The notes under the pieces are model-generated. The model was not told the DNA's origin. It was given only the letters and a program-made list of their open reading frames with translations, and made no database searches. 64,000 nt of DNA. Source: Glossina fuscipes. Lineage: Eukaryota; Arthropoda; Insecta; Diptera; Glossinidae. The stretch lies in the NCBI RefSeq assembly GCF_014805625.2, contig NW_023998414.1, positions 20,043,724 to 20,107,723 on the forward strand. Direction: 5' to 3'. Position 1 is the first letter of the stretch. Every line of letters begins with the position of its first letter. Shown here in pieces: positions 50,191 to 62,554 of the stretch. The position numbers were made by a program, and so were the translations under genes.

Positions 50191-50925
50191 TTTTTTTCTT
50201 CTTTCTAAGATTGACCAAGGGATTGAAGCAATTGGTATACCTTCACGCATAAATGGCGGGCACAAAAAAAAAAAAACAACAACAACATAACGCACTAACA
50301 TGCAGCGGAAATAATGTATTAATCCAGTTGAGGCCATATTTTTATTGTTATTGCCTGTTGTTTCTCTGTTTAAAACTATACAGAGTTTAGTTGTGTGCAC
50401 ACATTTTGTTTGCACAAATTGTAATAATACTAGCAACTACGCTAGTTCCTGTTCCTTGCACACATACTTCGGCATGTTCATCGCCTATCTCCTTCTCTTT
50501 AACCTTTTTCACTTAATATTCTGTAGCAAATGAGTTGTGTTTTGTAGCAGACACAGGCACACGTACAAACATGAAACCTTGTAGAGAAAGTTTAATATAA
50601 CTTTCCCTATCGTCTCCCCCTCATAGAAGAAAAAAAAAAAAATATATATATATATATATAAAAACAAAAAAAAACAAAAACAAATGGAAAATTTTACTAC
50701 TAAAGTATTTTGACTTTATGCAATGTAAACCCCTTTGTATCACACAAAAACAAAAACATGCATACATGCTCTTTTATTTTATATGCTTGTGTATGTTATT
50801 TGTTTAGTTCATATTAAATTGTCAGTATGCATGCAATCTTTTTATTCTCAACAACTGCTCTAGCACGTCTCTGGCTTACTCTTCCCTGCTTAACTCTATA
50901 ATAAAAACGGAAGAAATGTGGCTTT

Positions 50926-50963
<38 letters not shown>

Positions 50964-52100
50964 TATGGTTTCATTTTGGGATTTTCAAGTTTCATATAAG
51001 GAAAGGAACACATGCGAAGAGAAAAAGAGATTATCGGTTTATGTGTTTGTGCGTATGTTTTTACCAGTCCCCAAATACTCTTATCTCGTTATTAATAATT
51101 TAAAATTATTTGACTGTATTTTCTGTTCTTATACTTTTTGTCGATACGGACTAAGTTAGTGCAACAATAGTTGCTTATACTCAATCAATGATGTTAAGAG
51201 CATAAAAAAAAATATGTACATAGTAAAATGATATTAAATGCATTTTTTTAAAAACTCTATAATAATGTACTTTAACTGCTTAAATAGATTATCTAAACAC
51301 ACATTGCGCTAAATATATATCGTCGCCAGTCAAACATAATCAATTATTAGAATAGAATTTTAAAGGATTTAAACTTATAAATGAATATATTCAGTATATT
51401 CACTATTGCACTTTACAACGACCACAAAAAGATACCTGAGTACCAGGCTGAACAATTCTATATATGAGCGTCCTTCCGTCCTTGTACAAAGTTCTGTAAT
51501 TTTGTAAAAGAAACTATGTTTACTCCACAATCGTTCAACAGAGACAGACAGAAACAGACAACTCCATCGGGTTCGTCAAGGATCTAGGCGCGAGATGTGG
51601 ATTAAGTCATATTATGTAACCATCCATTGAAAGCACTTTACTCAACACATTCAGTTAAAGTCTTCTTTACCCCCTCCCACGGATCTAATTGTCACAAGGC
51701 TTGAGTTGACGAAATAAACCCTCCCTTTCACTTTTCAGTGAAAACGCTATCACCTGATTAGTAAGAAATGGAACGGTTAGTCTATTTCAAAAGCAAGCCA
51801 AAACATAACAGAGGAAGTTTTTTGTGAATAGCTTGACTCCCTTGAGTTATTTGTACGAAAAAAAACTGTTATAGATCCTTCCATAGCCGAACCGTTCTTT
51901 CATCAGAACAACACAAGATTGCCCCCCGGAAAATCATGACAGTCAACCTCCGATACTTTGTCTCTTAATGCAACCTAAATATCAGAAATAACTTTTGTAA
52001 AAATTATTTGTCTTCTTCGAAAGCACAAAATATGGAACCAGCATATATCCATATGTATATCTATATGGCAGCACACTGCCAACTAGTGACCCTGCATGGG
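50191..52100. other. Unassigned sequence
   Basis: No gene is supported. It contains (AT)n at 50,642-50,660 and 50,931-50,961. Nothing else was recognised. Confidence 0.5.
50931..50961. repeat. (AT)n microsatellite
   Basis: An AT run of about 31 bases. Confidence 0.95.
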
Positions 52101-52171
52101 GCCTCGCTATAGAATGCTAAGTCCTCTGTTCTCGCTTGAAATTAGGAGTTCGAATGTCGCCTTCGCGAGGC
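52101..52171 (+). other. tRNA-sized segment with B-box-like motif
   Basis: GCCTCGC and GCGAGGC are exact 7-bp complements 71 bases apart end to end, and AGTTCGAATGT at 52,147-52,157 resembles a B box. However, a T-arm cannot be folded around it and no A box is convincing, so it is not a functional tRNA. It may be a retroposon tail or a SINE piece next to the LINE remnant. Confidence 0.2.
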
Positions 52172-52269
52172 TATACCATAAAGCATGTCATGTGTAAAAC
52201 ACAAGGGCATTTCTCCGATCTCACCGTACCCGTGAGCATGATCGCTAGCACGTTACATGGCGTGATTTC

Positions 52270-53280
52270 TACTTCCAAACATCCAATCATTTTCCCGTAA
52301 ACCTCTTAATATGCTCCGCGAATGCTAAAACTGCACTCCAAGATATCTCATCTTGGAACCGAATTCGATGCGGTGCCTATCAACATCTATTTTTTGCACT
52401 TCGAACACTCTTCGATCCTCTATCAATATGGCTTCACTTTTTCCCACAGAAAGCTTTACTTTGGAGTTAGGTAGCCACCTATTTATTCGGCTTAACCTTT
52501 CGTTTGGTGCAATTTGTATTAGCGAACTCAACGTTTGCTATACAATCAGAGCAATATCCTCCACATAACCTACCCATTTCGCTTCTCTTGTAGCCTCACG
52601 TTTGAACAGGCCGCGTTACCTGAGATTCCGCAGGAAGGGATCTAGAATGGAGACGTGTGATACCCCTACTGTACTTTTGTGTTCTCTCATGCCGTCGCCT
52701 GTATTTTACAGTAAATTTTTATTATGCAATTAGGTATCTACAGTTTTTACGTAATAGGGAGAACCAATTGTGCAATGAAAGTTTCCATAATGATTTCGCA
52801 GTCAATCGCGCTGAAGACGTTTTTGCTGACCAATGTAATGACAGTACAGAGTCGTTCTGCGTCTTTGGCTTCTCGCGCCGCAGTGAGCACTTCCTCGGAA
52901 ACCTGAAAAATGGGTCATCGTTTGAGAAATTAAAACTGGAGCTTAGAAAAACCGTCTCGACTCTTCCAGCTTTTTTTTGAAACCCTCTAGCAATAATCTT
53001 TTTATGAGGTCGCCTATGTTGTCCAGAAGATAGTTAGGTCAATAAGAAGACGGGTTAACGAGTGACTTGCCGGGCTCTTATGACAACACCATAAGCTTGT
53101 CTTTCCCACAGTGTTTGAAAGGTGCCAAATATAAGACACATATTGTACGTATCATGGAGTAAATCCGACCAAATGCTTCTAACTAAGTATAATATCTTGT
53201 TTGGTATCCCGTCATGTCTCGCTGCTTTCTTCATTTTGAAACTTACACATGCTAGCTGACCTTCTTGCGCTGCGATCTAT
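52270..53280 (-). pseudogene. R1/LOA-type non-LTR retrotransposon RT remnant
   Basis: The minus strand carries the ordered motifs of a non-LTR reverse transcriptase, spread over three frames. In order they are: KMKKAARHDGIPNKILYLV; MCLIFGTFQTLWERQ; PGKSLVNPSSY with a stop then PNYLLDNIGDLIKRLL; EVLTAAREAKDAERLCTVIT; a VSKNVFSAIDCEIIME block; GVSHVSILDPFLRNL (52,636-52,667), a degenerate GVPQGSVLGP; WVGYVEDIALIV (52,541-52,576), in which the catalytic YADD has become YVED; then LPNSKVKLSVGKSEAIL and MRYLGVQF. This enzyme class copies the element RNA into DNA at a nicked chromosomal site. The altered catalytic box, stops and frameshifts make it inactive. The motif style fits the R1/LOA/I group rather than jockey/CR1. 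No endonuclease or gag part was recognised upstream. Confidence 0.8.
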
Positions 53281-53980
53281 ATCTGTATGCATTTCCATTT
53301 ATATTATATATGCTATATACCGGAACGACCTATGAAATTCTCTTTTAGGAAGCAATCATTTTTAAAAAATACATTACATTATGAGTAATGATATTTAATG
53401 CAAATTTCTTTAAATTAATTTCAACAGTGCTTTTTAAAGAAACACTACATTATTGAGCTTCCTTTCTGCTTATCAACTAGACGGACTTGAAGACATCCGA
53501 GATTTACATTTACGTTATGAACATCACACGCGCGCACACAGAGTTTTTACAATAAATAAAAATCTTCACCAGAAAACTTATTAATTTTTACTTTACCTTA
53601 TTTTCTTAATTGTAACTCTTTTTTAACGTGAACAACGCAAAAACAAACTTGACAAGATAGCCCATCAAAAAAAAGGTAAACTTGATTGTTATAAAAATAT
53701 GTTCATTAAATTAGTTGCTTTGTTTTGCATTCTTGCACTCGAGTTATGCAAAATCGCGGATAATGCTACTATTGTAGCCTCCTCCTATTCTCCTATCGGG
53801 CTTAAAAGTAATCAATTAATAAAATACCTTTGACCTCAGCTACAAAAAAATGTTATTACAATGTTCGTTGACGATCATGAAAATCTCTGTTGTGTTAGAA
53901 TTTCAAATTGCTAACTAACTAACAAATCAACACAAAAATGCATCGATATTTGATTGAAAATGATGCAAGTGCTGTTGGCA

Positions 53981-53982
<2 letters not shown>

Positions 53983-54025
<43 letters not shown>
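53983..54025 (+). repeat. (CT)n microsatellite
   Basis: About 21 CT units. The minus strand is (GA)n. A GA-repeat can bind GAGA-factor-type proteins in flies; binding here is not shown. Confidence 0.95.
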
Positions 54026-54027
<2 letters not shown>

Positions 54028-54372
54028 CTCTAATGGTTTGTTGAGTTGAATTGAAGAAAGAGATTTTTCACATATATAATTTATAAAATAACGTTTGTCG
54101 TGTACACGAAAGCCAGTTAAGCACAAATCCGTAGCCTTAGCGACAATTAATCGACAGTTTTCCAAAATTAAATTATAAATTTAATCTAAAGTGGTCGCAA
54201 TTCCTTGCGCTCCTGGACATAAATTATCACTAATATCTGCAGGATTTTGAAATCAATTATCACGGATTATGTAAAGTTATATCGTCCTACAGCTAATTCT
54301 CAATTTTCATAACTTGTGAAAATTATGTACAACACATATACACATATAATATGACTGAATCAACTCATCGAG

Positions 54373-54427
54373 TGAAAGAGAGAGAGAGAGAGAAAGAGAG
54401 AGAAAGAGAGAGAAAGAAAGTGAGAGA
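54373..54427 (+). repeat. (GA)n / (GAAA)n tract
   Basis: GAGA runs interrupted by AAAG, about 55 bases. Together with the CT tract 350 bases upstream it forms an inverted pair. Confidence 0.95.
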
Positions 54428-55145
54428 ATAATACCTCACAAAATATAAAATAATTCGTTTCGCTTAATTAGAAATGTCATCAATTGTTGCATGTTCATAA
54501 GTGTGATGTAGTAGAAATTTTAAAGTTATTAACACATTAGCGTCGAATGATGCATTTTGAAAAACAACAAAAATATATGTAAATAGGCTTAACAATTACA
54601 ATTACAATAATGGGTCAGATATGAATGTTAATTTTTACTTTTCTTTTATTAATGAATGAAAATTTTTAAAAACTAATTCTCTTTTTTTTTTTTTTTTTTT
54701 TTTATTTATTGATTAAAACATGCCAATGCTCATAACAACATTTCATGTTCTAGAATTTCTTTTGTCAATTTTAATGTTGCTGGTACTGTTTTTACCGTTA
54801 TTGTTTTTATTATTATTGTTGTTTTTAATGTAAAAATGGTTTTATAAAACAACTAATGATGCTGCCAACACACTGTCATGACTGTCAAGAAAATGAGGTT
54901 AGGCTTTTGCCTGTATACCGTATACAGCATTACTTCTTCCACTTTATAGAAATAGCAGCTTCTTTGTTTAACATTATATGAGTAGACAGTAGATACGCAT
55001 ACATATGTTTATATATATTATATATATATATGTAGTTTTGCTCGAGTGTGTTTATTATGTGCGAGAAAAGAAAAAAAAATTGAGTCTAAAGCGCCTCGAG
55101 TCTGTTATTATGTGTTAAGTTTGTGTAAAAAACATCAGCACTTCC

Positions 55146-55301
55146 ATATATACATATATATATATATATATACATATATATAATATTTATATGTATATAA
55201 ACATATATATTCCTATACAAATATATATATATATATATATATATATGATGACAACTGCGTCTTACTTATGGCCTCGTCTCACATATATATATATATATAT
55301 T
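55146..55301. repeat. Composite (AT)n region
   Basis: Several AT runs interrupted by CATATAT and TTCCTATACAA, plus a separate run at 55,282-55,301. Confidence 0.95.
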
Positions 55302-56192
55302 TTATTTTACTTTTTGCTCGGGTTGCTTATTAACACAATTGTTCCTGTTTTTGTTGTTGCCATTGTTGTTGCTATTATTCTTGTTGCCATCTTAAAGCAG
55401 TTATGCGTGCGTATCTATATGTGGAGTAACAAATGAAACATTTACTTTACCTTCGTTGTTGCTGTTATTGTTTCACTTTTGTTTTTATAAAATGGGGGAC
55501 ATGATATCTCTTGGGGTAAATATATGTGCGCATTCACATATCAAATTGTGCTGATAGATATACCGCGGGGAATTTTATATTGCACGTCATAGCATTTCCC
55601 CGCAACGGTTGACGTTCTTCTATAGTCACCACTCGGAGATTATAACTAAGCTAGATTCATCAATCCGTTTGTAACATTTGAAAGAGAGCACGTTGACTCA
55701 TTTAGCGAGCTGGCCACGTGTCTCCATTAATTTATTAAAAATTCAAATTTGATTCAAATGTTGCGTCTAAATTATTGCCAAAATTTGTAATAAAAAAAAA
55801 AGCATTGCGCAACGCTTGCATAAAACATATTTGAACATCTCTAAAGACGATGGAGTGCTAGGCTAAATTCGAAATTATTATTAAATTAAATTAAATGTCC
55901 AAAAATTTCGTCTTCCAATTCCAAATACAAATCCCAGTCAAGATCATAACTGAAATTTGATTGAGACATTTGTCGGTATGGCATTCGCGTTATTCAATTT
56001 TCGATACGCAATCAATCGTCCTGAAATCGTTCGAGACGTTAACTGAAAAACCTGATATATTAACTTAAGTTAGTTAAGAAAATAGTAAAAAAAAAAGGCT
56101 ACGGGAGTGAGCCTAATATGTTACCAATCGCATTTGGGAGATTAAAAAAACAAACAACCAACTAAATATGATGCATTTCTTCATTATTAAAG

Positions 56193-56193
56193 C

Positions 56194-56221
<28 letters not shown>
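56193..56221. repeat. (AT)n microsatellite
   Basis: An AT run of about 29 bases. Confidence 0.95.
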
Positions 56222-56225
<4 letters not shown>

Positions 56226-56838
56226 CATGCCTCAGATTCGTTATATTGTGATTGTATTCACAAATTTTTTATTTTTTCTTTGTTTTTTGTTGTTTTCTTT
56301 TTTCTACTTCTTTTACTCATTTCTTTTAGGAATTCATTAATATAATGAAACGTGAATACTTGAATCACATTTACCATCTTCCATATGTAATCTTCTTTCC
56401 TCTCTATATATGTACATATGCCTTATCCTACTATCCGCTCAGTATAGTATAGTATCAAAGAACGTACTACAGAAGAGGAGAAATAACAAAAGCGACTACT
56501 CGTATTGTGGTATCTTTTATTAAAATTGTATAGAATAATTTCGATTTAATTTGTTCGGTAACGGCGTTTGTGCAGCTTTATTATCTCAGCAAAACCGCAT
56601 GTCAACCGCCTCATCCTCTCTAGTATATTATCAATGTAGTCTTTTCTTTTACCTTAGTTTTCAATTTTCTAACGTTGCACCTTCTCGGATCGTTACTCTT
56701 GCAACTGCTGCTGATTTTGCAGTTCAATTAATTAAATTAATTAACAATTTGTTCTTTTCTACCTGGCATACGCTGCTACACGCACATACAAATCGATAAA
56801 CTCGACTACTTGCACGTCATATAAACACGAATGCGTTA

Positions 56839-56840
<2 letters not shown>

Positions 56841-56870
<30 letters not shown>
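56841..56870. repeat. (AT)n microsatellite
   Basis: An AT run of about 30 bases. Confidence 0.95.
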
Positions 56871-56873
<3 letters not shown>

Positions 56874-57074
56874 AGATAGGCAGGCATACAAACCTAGACA
56901 GAAACCGCAAAGATACAAGACGAGCGAGAAAAGTATTTACGCTTTAGTTCGAATTTTGAGTACCTATCATAAGTCTTCAATGCATTTTTCTTTTGAAATA
57001 TGCTGCGAATCGGCAAAATAAGATGAACAAATACACAATGTTTCTTACAATGTCCGAATAATTTCCCACAGAAT

Positions 57075-57985
57075 GTTGTTGTTCTATTCTTCTATTCGAA
57101 AAAATCGGTCAATTGCTTCAATGGTTTTGCTCCTACCTCCGTGCTCTCATAACGATTCAACTATGTTGAGGTATGGCGATTAGATTGGCCTGGGAAGATG
57201 TTTGATGATCTTCTGATGCCACTCAAATTAAGACTAAGCCTTTTCGACTATGCGTATGGACGCATCATCATCACCTTGCAATGTGGCGATAGTCAGAGCA
57301 TCAAAATGCCGGCTGCAGTAAGAACTTCATTTTCCAGGATGTGAAAATATTTATCCCATCTGAATACCACTTCGCAGACGCTCAAATCGTAACGGTCCCT
57401 CTCCCACATCTGATTGTAGTAAGCAGGCAAACTTGTAAACCCGGCCGTTTGTGCCCAATAATATAAGCAATAACTCTTCGGGTCACACCACATTCTTCGA
57501 ACCGTAAAGTATCCAGGATTTGTGATCGTAGTACCATTTCTTCCATAGCTTACCGTTAGCTTCCATTGGATTTTATGTGTGTGTGGATCTCCCACCATAA
57601 TACTTTTGTCGAGACAGTTTTACTCAAGTGAGTGGTGAGTTCTGCTGTCACTTCTGCCGTGATGGTTTTATGCTGTCTGCCAACAATATTTTTTAGTGTT
57701 CGTCGATCTCTCTCAGTTAACTTTGGGATTCATCCACTATTCCTCTTCGCCGATGATGTTTTACAGTTGTTTGTGTACACTTTCATTCGCGTGGATATTG
57801 TTGCTCTTGAAACGTTAAACAGTTCACCTATTCAGATACTCCTTCTAATTAAGTGCCAACTATCTGGTCGTCTTCGAAGTCTAATAGATCACACATGTCA
57901 CCGATCGCTTGCTTTAACCGTCACGGAATATAATACAGCGTTTAGTAGGCTGATATATAATCTACAAAACTTGACACGTAAACTG
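57075..57985 (-). pseudogene. Tc1-like transposase remnant
   Basis: The minus strand keeps the block order of a Tc1-type transposase (DDE cut-and-paste enzyme binding the element's inverted repeats). DLLDFEDDQIVG (57,858-57,885 on the plus strand) is the first HTH helix. RERDRRTLKNIVGRQHKTIT and AEVTAELTTHLSKTVSTK (about 57,640-57,718) are the second HTH. DHKSWI and TNGRVYKF follow in the catalytic region. LQGDDDASIR (57,251-57,280) holds the second catalytic Asp, and LPRPI, a stop, SPYLNIVE (57,157-57,200) holds the final Glu. 36 codon positions separate that Asp and Glu, including three stops. In SPYLN the usual PD is replaced by PY. Several stops and frameshifts make it inactive. Long open frames on the opposite strand here (for example 57,632-58,024) are shadows. 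TIRs were not located. Confidence 0.78.
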
Positions 57986-59477
57986 TGCAATGCACAGAAA
58001 CAGCAACAGGATAGTACTATATAGCATAGTGTTCATATTGTTTTGTCAGTTTGTCGTAATAATCACATCTTTCATCATCCAATGAAAAACTTGTTACTTT
58101 ACCTGTTCTATTTAAGTTGAACCGCGTTACAACGACCTGCAATTAGATATCATTTTTATTATTAGCAAAAGAGCCAGAGAGAGATAGGGAATGGTATAGA
58201 TGACACTATACTTAGAGACTCTAAAGTGTGCTCCTATGTACTTCCGTAAGTCCTATTTGAAGGTAAGGGCAAACTACTTGCTTCATCTCTTACTTTTTAC
58301 CGCAATGTGCTAATGGAGGTTCGGCATTTGCCGTGAAAGTAGCGCTAAAACCAAGATCTTAAGCCATATGTGCATCAGTGATCTTCTCAAAGAAGCCTTG
58401 GAAACAGACATCGATCCCAATTCCATTGTAGTAAGCGTAACGGGGAAAAATGTTAACTCAACTACAAAAATGTTAAAAATCTCAAATATTCGATTTACTG
58501 GGAACGTAGAGGTATTTGCATGGAAATGTTTCCGGTTATCCGGCTGATAGCCCTTCTATCTAATACTCTTTTATCAAGGAGATTGTTAGCAGAAAGACAA
58601 TCTGCCATTTTGTATGTACACAAAAATTCACTTCACCGCATTGTATTCTCATCTAACTAAAGCCGTGTGCAAAGTCGCAGTACCTTCAGATGTAGGAAAG
58701 AGCCCGAAATATTGTGAGTTTGCAAGCTTCTACGCTGACACGAACATAAGTTTGATAAAAGCTTAACAGTCGAGCCTAGATTCCCATGCGTATGATTCGA
58801 CGCGAACTATTCTCAGTCACTTGACTTATAATATATTCCCTCGCCTCGCCGCCTGATAAACCAATACCAATATTGCCATTACTTTTGTGATTAAAGACGC
58901 AGATGGATTAGAGTTACGGTCCCTCACAACCAAAAGCAATTACTAATTAATGTTATATGAAAAGAGAAAAAGAGAAAAAAACCAAGCCACAAAATCAAAG
59001 TCAATAGATTTTAATTATTTCAATTTCGATAGTATAGGCCCCGAAGATAGATTCGAAGTTGATGAAATGATATTATCGATCGTCTATTTGAGTCAATTAT
59101 TTCAATTTGTTATGGTATTTGCCAAGAAATCTACATAAGTATAGTTATGTGTATGGTTTCCTTATTCGTTACCGAAAATATTCGTGCCACTAAACCATTT
59201 ATTATAGGAATAAATTTGGGTTTTCAACAACATTCTGTTTTATGCTATTATTGCTCTTATTGTTGTTTTGTTATTGTTGAATTGTTATAAAAGTAGTTTT
59301 TCACTACGGGCCGTGATTACATGCGCGAAAGAGAGCTGAACCAGTGAATTCAAATTAATAATCGCAGCCATTATACGCTTAAATGAGCGCTAGTTAATAT
59401 GCGGATGTGTTCTGTTGTGTTAGGTTGTTAAGTACGATTGAGCAGGGTTGAATTGTGCTTATGTATATGTGCTTTTG

Positions 59478-59518
59478 TATGTATGTGTGTATGTGTGAGT
59501 GTGTTTGTGTGTTTGCTT

Positions 59519-59568
<50 letters not shown>
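59478..59568 (+). repeat. (GT)n microsatellite
   Basis: An imperfect GT/TATG stretch leads into a perfect (GT)n core of about 44 bases at 59,525-59,568. Confidence 0.95.
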
Positions 59569-59571
<3 letters not shown>

Positions 59572-59851
59572 CTTATGTTAGTATGTGATTTTTTTTTGTA
59601 TGGACGGACAAAAAGTGAAAAACACTTGACCGCATTATATGGGCTGTAATAAAATCATAATATAATAAAACAAACAAATATTATTTTAATGCCCTTTTTC
59701 TCTCTCTTCTTGCTTTGTATTAAATTCTATTGTTGCTATTGTTGGGTATTATTGTTGGCGTAATAAAATAAAGAAAACAAAACGAAAAATAGAAAGGAGG
59801 GAAATTAGTTTGTATTTACGAGTAAAAGTTTTTCGATAACATTAATTACAC

Positions 59852-59869
59852 TCACTGTGAGCACAGTGA
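59852..59869. other. 18-nt palindrome
   Basis: TCACTGTG, AG, CACAGTGA. Perfect 8-bp arms. Function unknown. Confidence 0.5.
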
Positions 59870-60022
59870 ACATTACAACACAAAAAGGCTTTAAAAGTTT
59901 GATTACACCACCTCTGGTGGCTAACTTTTACCATTTTACAACACAATCATTCATTCATTCACCTGCTGTGATTATAAACTTATATAGACACACACAAACA
60001 TATACACAAACACACATACATA

Positions 60023-60043
60023 CATATATATATATATATATAT
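60023..60043. repeat. (AT)n microsatellite
   Basis: A short AT run after CACACATACATAC. Confidence 0.9.
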
Positions 60044-60238
60044 GTATCTATATACTTACACCTTCGTGTACAGCCCGCTTGATAATTTTATAAATGGTTT
60101 CTTTCGTTACGTTGTTTACAGCTCTACGAAAGGTAAAAGGAAAATTCAAAATGATTCATTTGCCTTTTAGGCATAAGGACATTACGCCAACACCTTATTA
60201 GTGATTATTTGTCCTTTATGGTGTCATTGTCTCTGGCT

Positions 60239-60242
60239 ATTA

Positions 60243-60273
<31 letters not shown>

Positions 60274-60301
60274 TTTTATTTTTATTTTTATTTTTTTTTT
60301 T
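60239..60301 (+). repeat. (AT)n followed by T-rich tract
   Basis: About 26 bases of AT, then T runs broken by single A. Confidence 0.95.
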
Positions 60302-61351
60302 GCTTTTATTACGTATTTCTGTTTGGTTTTCGTTCCTTTCTTATCTGATTATTTATGGTTTCAAATTTGCAACAGTTGTTGTTTGTAAATTTATGTGTCG
60401 ACCAAAAAGTTTAAACGCTTTTCATTTGTATTCATTTATCTGTTCAAGTGTCTGATAATTTTACGAAATTTTCTATTTATATCATTTTTCAAGCCAACGA
60501 AACTTGCAGGCTTAACATGTATCAGTGAAAGGATACGTCCGTCAATTACCTTATATTTATCATGGTGGCTTTGTATTCTCGCTTTACTGCGTTCATTTCA
60601 TTCCTCTTTATACATTATATAAACGACTCGATATTTTTGTTATTGCTATCGTTGCTGATAGTTGCTTACAATTTTTCAATGCTATTTGTTTGCAGGCGAA
60701 CAATAAATTGTAAAAACTTTTATTCCGAATAATAGTAATTTTTCTCCACGTTATACCCATCTCCAATTTCCTTTATTGGTGATTTAGTGATCATAATAAA
60801 CAATACTTATTTCATTATAGACGCCCGGCGTCCTAACCTAAAAAATTTAAATCGTTTAAGCGAAACTTACATGTTCTCGATTATCGCAGATATATAAACC
60901 GATTTATTTACGACTATATGGTCAGTTTAGATCACGCTTGCATAAGAAATTATAGAAAAAACATGCTTATCCTTGCTTTGATCACTTCACGTGAATTGAG
61001 GGAAGAAATAATTGTCACTAACAAACAATAGGATCAATTAAGGCAGATGGATAGGCATGTCAAACGACTAATAACTAAAGAAAAAGTTGAATAAAAATGT
61101 AAATAAATTCAACTGACATAACTTTTCTGAAAATTAGTTGATTTTTTTTTTTTTGCGCATTAGTAACAGGGGGTTAAACATTATAACCGTATAAGGCTGA
61201 TTTTTGAAGACCCTATTTCACTTCATCTATGTAATATGAAAAAGAATAATTTGTGGCTTAATTATTTCATGCTTAATATTGTTGTTAAAAAACGTCATCA
61301 CAAAATGCCAGCAGATGGTGCTAAAAATATACAATGGAAAATCAAGAAGGA

Positions 61352-61800
61352 CATTATAGTTGGTCATGGCCGACTATTAGATACCTTACACGACTTCGCT
61401 TAATGCAGTCATGCACTCGTTTTAGTAATAATACACTAAAAGACATACTTTTCATGAAAGTCCGAATATTGTACATTGGGTACATTGATGCGGTGATATT
61501 TAAAAAATTAACCCACATGCTCCAAATTCGGTTAGATTGATTTCTTGCGTCAAAGCACATTAGTGCACGAAATTTCATGAAAATATCTCGAAAAATTTGC
61601 GAACTATAGTTTGAACACAAATTTACATGGGCAGACATCAGACGGACAAAAGCGGACAGATAGAAAGATAGTCTGCAGAATCATTTCCTAAATTGATCGG
61701 CATCATAAAAGGTGAACCTATCTTAAGTCTTTCTACATGTTACGTCTACACAGACTTAATATGCTCCGCCCCATACACCACAAGTAACGTAGAGTGTACA
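61352..61800 (+). repeat. Dispersed repeat family B, longest copy
   Basis: It starts CATTATAGTTGGTCATGGCC and GACTATTAGATACC, shared with 6,040. The middle has AAATATCTCGAAAAATTTGC and a GGGCAGACATCAGACGGAC block. The end has AATTGATCGG, ACTTAATATGCTCCGCCCCA and GTAACGTAGAGTGTA. This order (start motif, ATCTC.AAAATTT, GACAGACGG block, GATCGG, CCGCCCCA end) fits a single element of about 450 bp. Short antisense and sense frames across it are not genes. Confidence 0.55.
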
Positions 61801-61854
61801 TATATGTCAAGTCAGAGCTCGTAAGACTAGTGGTTTTCAACCAGTTTCGTCTTT

Positions 61855-62045
61855 GACACAGTTAAGTGTGATCTGTAAGTTGATCACAAAAACGTACAGA
61901 GAAGCATCGGATGTATGGACGAATAGCTATGGTGATTCTGGAATCGATCGGTGTAACAAATGTGAGTCCATTTCAATTCCTTCTAGATCTTGCATATATG
62001 TACACAAATTAATAAACCCAATATCACCAAGGATGTAGGGTATAT
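61855..62045 (+). repeat. Dispersed repeat family B, second 3' end
   Basis: The order seen at the end of the preceding copy is repeated: ATGGACGAATAGCTATGG, GATTCTGGAATCGATCGG, ATTAATAAACCCAATATCAC and GATGTAGGGTATATG. Two 3' ends in tandem suggest a partial tandem duplication or insertion of one copy beside another. Confidence 0.5.
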
Positions 62046-62516
62046 GAATGCGTAGTTCCTAATGAGGGCGGAAATTGAAATCTACTTTTAAGCAGCGGTC
62101 CTCCCCCATACCACTAGCAAAGTTGTGAAACTACTACGTACAATATTATAAACATTTGCTACATGCTTTGCATAAGAAAGACAATAAACGTAAAGTATAC
62201 GCTCAGTGGTCGGCGATTAGCGATCAAAATAAGCCAAATATTCTCATTGGTTAGTCAAAAGAAACGAATTTCAACAGTAAGGAAGTAGGTTGGGCTAAAT
62301 GCTTATAACAGACTGAAGCCTGAACCGATAACCTGCGGCAAAACTTCCTACATATCAAATATCTATCATATTTCTTTCCATTCATTTCAAGTGACCATTA
62401 CTCAGCACCTAATGTTGGCATCATAAAGTGAAGCCGAACACAACTTTGTATAATAAATTTACTTTTAATTTCATTTCGATGAGTTCTTGTCACCTTTCTC
62501 ACACAATCCATAGATG

Positions 62517-62517
<1 letters not shown>

Positions 62518-62550
<33 letters not shown>
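62518..62550. repeat. (AT)n microsatellite
   Basis: An AT run of about 33 bases. Confidence 0.95.

Positions 62551-62554
<4 letters not shown>

Larger units (their letters stand above)
53281..57070. other. Unassigned sequence with microsatellites
   Basis: No gene is supported. It contains paired (CT)n and (GA)n tracts, a long composite (AT)n region, and (AT)n tracts at 56,193 and 56,841. An 82-codon plus frame at 56,551-56,799 has no domain. Confidence 0.5.
58025..61350. other. Unassigned sequence with microsatellites
   Basis: No gene is supported. It contains (GT)n at 59,478-59,568, AT/T tracts at 60,023 and 60,239-60,301, and a palindrome at 59,852. Confidence 0.5.

Noticed and set aside
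49988..50290. 100-codon Lys/Arg-rich protein
   Set aside because: Frames stay open because T is rare in the purine-rich block; two overlapping frames are equally long.
52101..52171. Functional tRNA gene
   Set aside because: The 7-bp terminal complement does not combine with a foldable T-arm at the GTTCGAAT motif, and no A box is convincing.
52657..52980. 107-codon plus-strand frame
   Set aside because: It is antisense to the R1/LOA-type reverse-transcriptase remnant.
57632..58024. 130-codon plus-strand open frame as a gene
   Set aside because: It lies antisense to the Tc1-like HTH region, whose ordered motifs are read on the minus strand. The frame is a shadow.
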